Notes under the pieces: model-generated
The model's database searches: none
What the model was told of the DNA's origin: nothing
The model's input: the letters and a program-made list of their open reading frames with translations, nothing else
Program-made: the position numbers and the translations under genes
NCBI GenBank assembly: GCA_012840755.1
Contig: DUWA01000158.1
Location: 1 to 15,768 of the forward strand
From: Mycoplasmatota bacterium
Lineage (GTDB): Bacteria; Bacillota_I; Bacilli_A; RF39; UBA660
DNA length: 15,768 nucleotides
Reading direction: 5' to 3'
In this document: piece by piece, positions 14,868 to 15,768 of the stretch
How positions within the stretch are numbered: position 1 is the first letter of the stretch
How the letters are laid out: each line of letters starts with the position of its first letter

Positions 14868-14898
14868 AAAAGAATACAATTGTGTATTCTTTTTCTTT
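14868..14898 (+). terminator. Terminator of the 14462 gene
   Basis: AGAATAC (14871-14877) pairs with GTATTCT (14884-14890), with one more A-T pair inside and three outside, followed by a T-rich tail TTTTTCTTT. The -35 position of the next promoter (TTGTGT, 14880-14885) lies in its loop and descending stem. Confidence 0.8.
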
Positions 14899-14908
14899 AT
14901 GATATAAT
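14880..14908 (+). promoter_or_regulatory. Extended -10 promoter of the 14956 gene, overlapping a terminator
   Basis: TTGTGT (14880-14885), 17 bp and TATAAT (14903-14908) with TGA before the -10. The -35 box is inside the terminator hairpin of the previous gene. The -10 extension is identical to that at 52-60 and 5264-5272. Confidence 0.65.
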
Positions 14909-14955
14909 GTATGTGTAAAAAAATATATTTTAAGATAGAAAAGTAGAGGAATCAT

Positions 14956-15768
14956 ATGTTAAAAAGAACTGTTAAAATTTTTGGATATGTAACAATATTT
15001 TATATAATGTCAATGTTTACAATGAATGTTAATGCACAAACACATACGTGCAAATATGACACATTGGATTTGTATGGTAAACCACATAATAGTTCGCTAT
15101 ATATTGAATTTCAATATAATGAATCTGAATATAATCCTATTTCTGGGACTATGAGGTGTGGTAAAAACAAAACAGCATGTGGATATGCAGGAATGCCATA
15201 TAAATCTTTAGAAAACGGATGTAAACCGGAAATATATTCAGTAACTATCAATGGTCAAACATCTTTTTCATATGATGGTGAAAAGTTGAAAACAACAAAA
15301 GGAGTGGGAGGATATAATACATCCCAACTTATATATGCAACAGATCGAAAAGTTAAAGTTACTTTTGATTATGGAGATCAGATTGTAGAGACTGAGGAAA
15401 TTATATTTGGGGAAATACCAGCAAAACCGAGAGAAGTGAAAAAAGATCAGTTTTATTTTGCAGCTTGGAGGTATGAAGAAGATAATACTAAAGTGTATTA
15501 TTTCGATAGACCAATTTTAAAAGATACGAAATTTATAGCTCAATATGAAAGTTTAATCATTTCTTCACCTGGGGCAAATGGTCCTAATGTTAGTTGTGGT
15601 TCAATAACAGATATACCAAAACAACTTCCAAAGCTATTTAGTATATTTATTGATTTGATAAAAATAGTTGTTCCTATTGGGATAGTTATTAAGAGTATGA
15701 TAGATATATCAAAGGCTGTTATGTCTCAAAAAGAAGATGAAATGAAAAAAGGAACACAAATGTTTATA
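14956..15768 (+). CDS. Exported protein with InlB-type B repeat and shared two-helix module, truncated by the window
   Basis: The frame stays open to the last base, giving 271 residues without a stop. A signal peptide (1-27, cleavage likely after VNA) precedes a Cys-containing ectodomain (Cys32, 68, 75, 89). One repeat of the InlB B-repeat/Listeria-Bacteroides type follows (about 133-198), recognisable from VKVTFDYGDQ, the Pro-rich turn, FYFAAW, then the PILKDTKFIAQYE end. The module then begins: Cys214, QLP, TM1 (about 228-250) and SQKEDEMKKG (257-266). TM2 and the Cys tail should lie beyond the window. AGAGGA precedes the ATG. B repeats are common in surface proteins that contact other cells or glycans; the ligand here is unknown. 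Confidence 0.75.
   Translation, partial: MLKRTVKIFGYVTIFYIMSMFTMNVNAQTHTCKYDTLDLYGKPHNSSLYIEFQYNESEYNPISGTMRCGKNKTACGYAGMPYKSLENGCKPEIYSVTINGQTSFSYDGEKLKTTKGVGGYNTSQLIYATDRKVKVTFDYGDQIVETEEIIFGEIPAKPREVKKDQFYFAAWRYEEDNTKVYYFDRPILKDTKFIAQYESLIISSPGANGPNVSCGSITDIPKQLPKLFSIFIDLIKIVVPIGIVIKSMIDISKAVMSQKEDEMKKGTQMFI

Noticed and set aside
1..15768. tRNA, rRNA, CRISPR arrays, insertion sequences or a conjugative element
   Set aside because: No cloverleaf, rRNA-like segment, regular repeat-spacer pattern, transposase, integrase, relaxase or VirB4/VirD4-type ATPase was seen; the VirB2-like module alone does not make a conjugation system.

Overview
The window is very AT-rich and every gene lies on the + strand, usually behind a strong GGAGG-type ribosome binding site. 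Promoters are sigma-A-like, many with an extended -10 (TGnTATAAT), and terminators are short U-tailed hairpins. TGA ends the TadZ-like gene and tryptophan is TGG, so the genetic code is standard. The ireB-ruvX-DUF1292-mltG-O-methyltransferase order is typical of Bacillota. Together with the gene content this suggests a low-GC, probably host-associated, uncultured member of Bacilli or a related lineage. That placement is inference; there is no rRNA to confirm it.

Layout. (1) 1-1221: terminator of an upstream gene, an extended -10 promoter and a dGTPase-type HD phosphohydrolase. (2) 1284-2473: a sirtuin-like Rossmann protein whose reading frame is broken by one missing base inside the segment joining its GCGPS and AGIPP motifs. 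(3) 2532-5236: a housekeeping operon with its own promoter: IreB, RuvX, a DUF1292 protein, the endolytic transglycosylase MltG and a TrmR-like O-methyltransferase, closed by a terminator. A terminator-like hairpin sits on the DUF1292/mltG junction. (4) 5267-5956: a secreted, membrane-anchored protein of unknown function under its own promoter.

(5) 5997-12341: a Tad/Flp-type pilus locus in two transcription units. The first, from a strong promoter, encodes a pilin-like membrane protein, CpaB, the CpaF/TadA ATPase, TadB and TadC. The second starts at an even better promoter and encodes a very small pilin, two tandem paralogous minor pilin-like proteins and a TadZ-like protein with a degenerate P-loop, followed by a terminator. 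No secretin is present, as expected of a monoderm, and no prepilin peptidase is seen in the window.

(6) 12345-15768 (window end): four genes for exported or membrane proteins. Three of them (12377, 14462 and the truncated 14956) end in, or consist mostly of, the same module of about 100 residues: a Cys, an LP motif, TM helix 1, a charged loop QK[DE]DE[IM]KKG, TM helix 2 and a Cys-x-x-Cys tail. The module resembles the two-helix layout of VirB2/TrbC pilins and is attached to different ectodomains, one with an InlB-type B repeat. The fourth protein (13292) has a pseudopilin-like N-terminus and a long extracellular domain. This set next to a Tad pilus is the most interesting part of the window: it looks like a cell-surface assembly built on one shared membrane module, with no function I can name.
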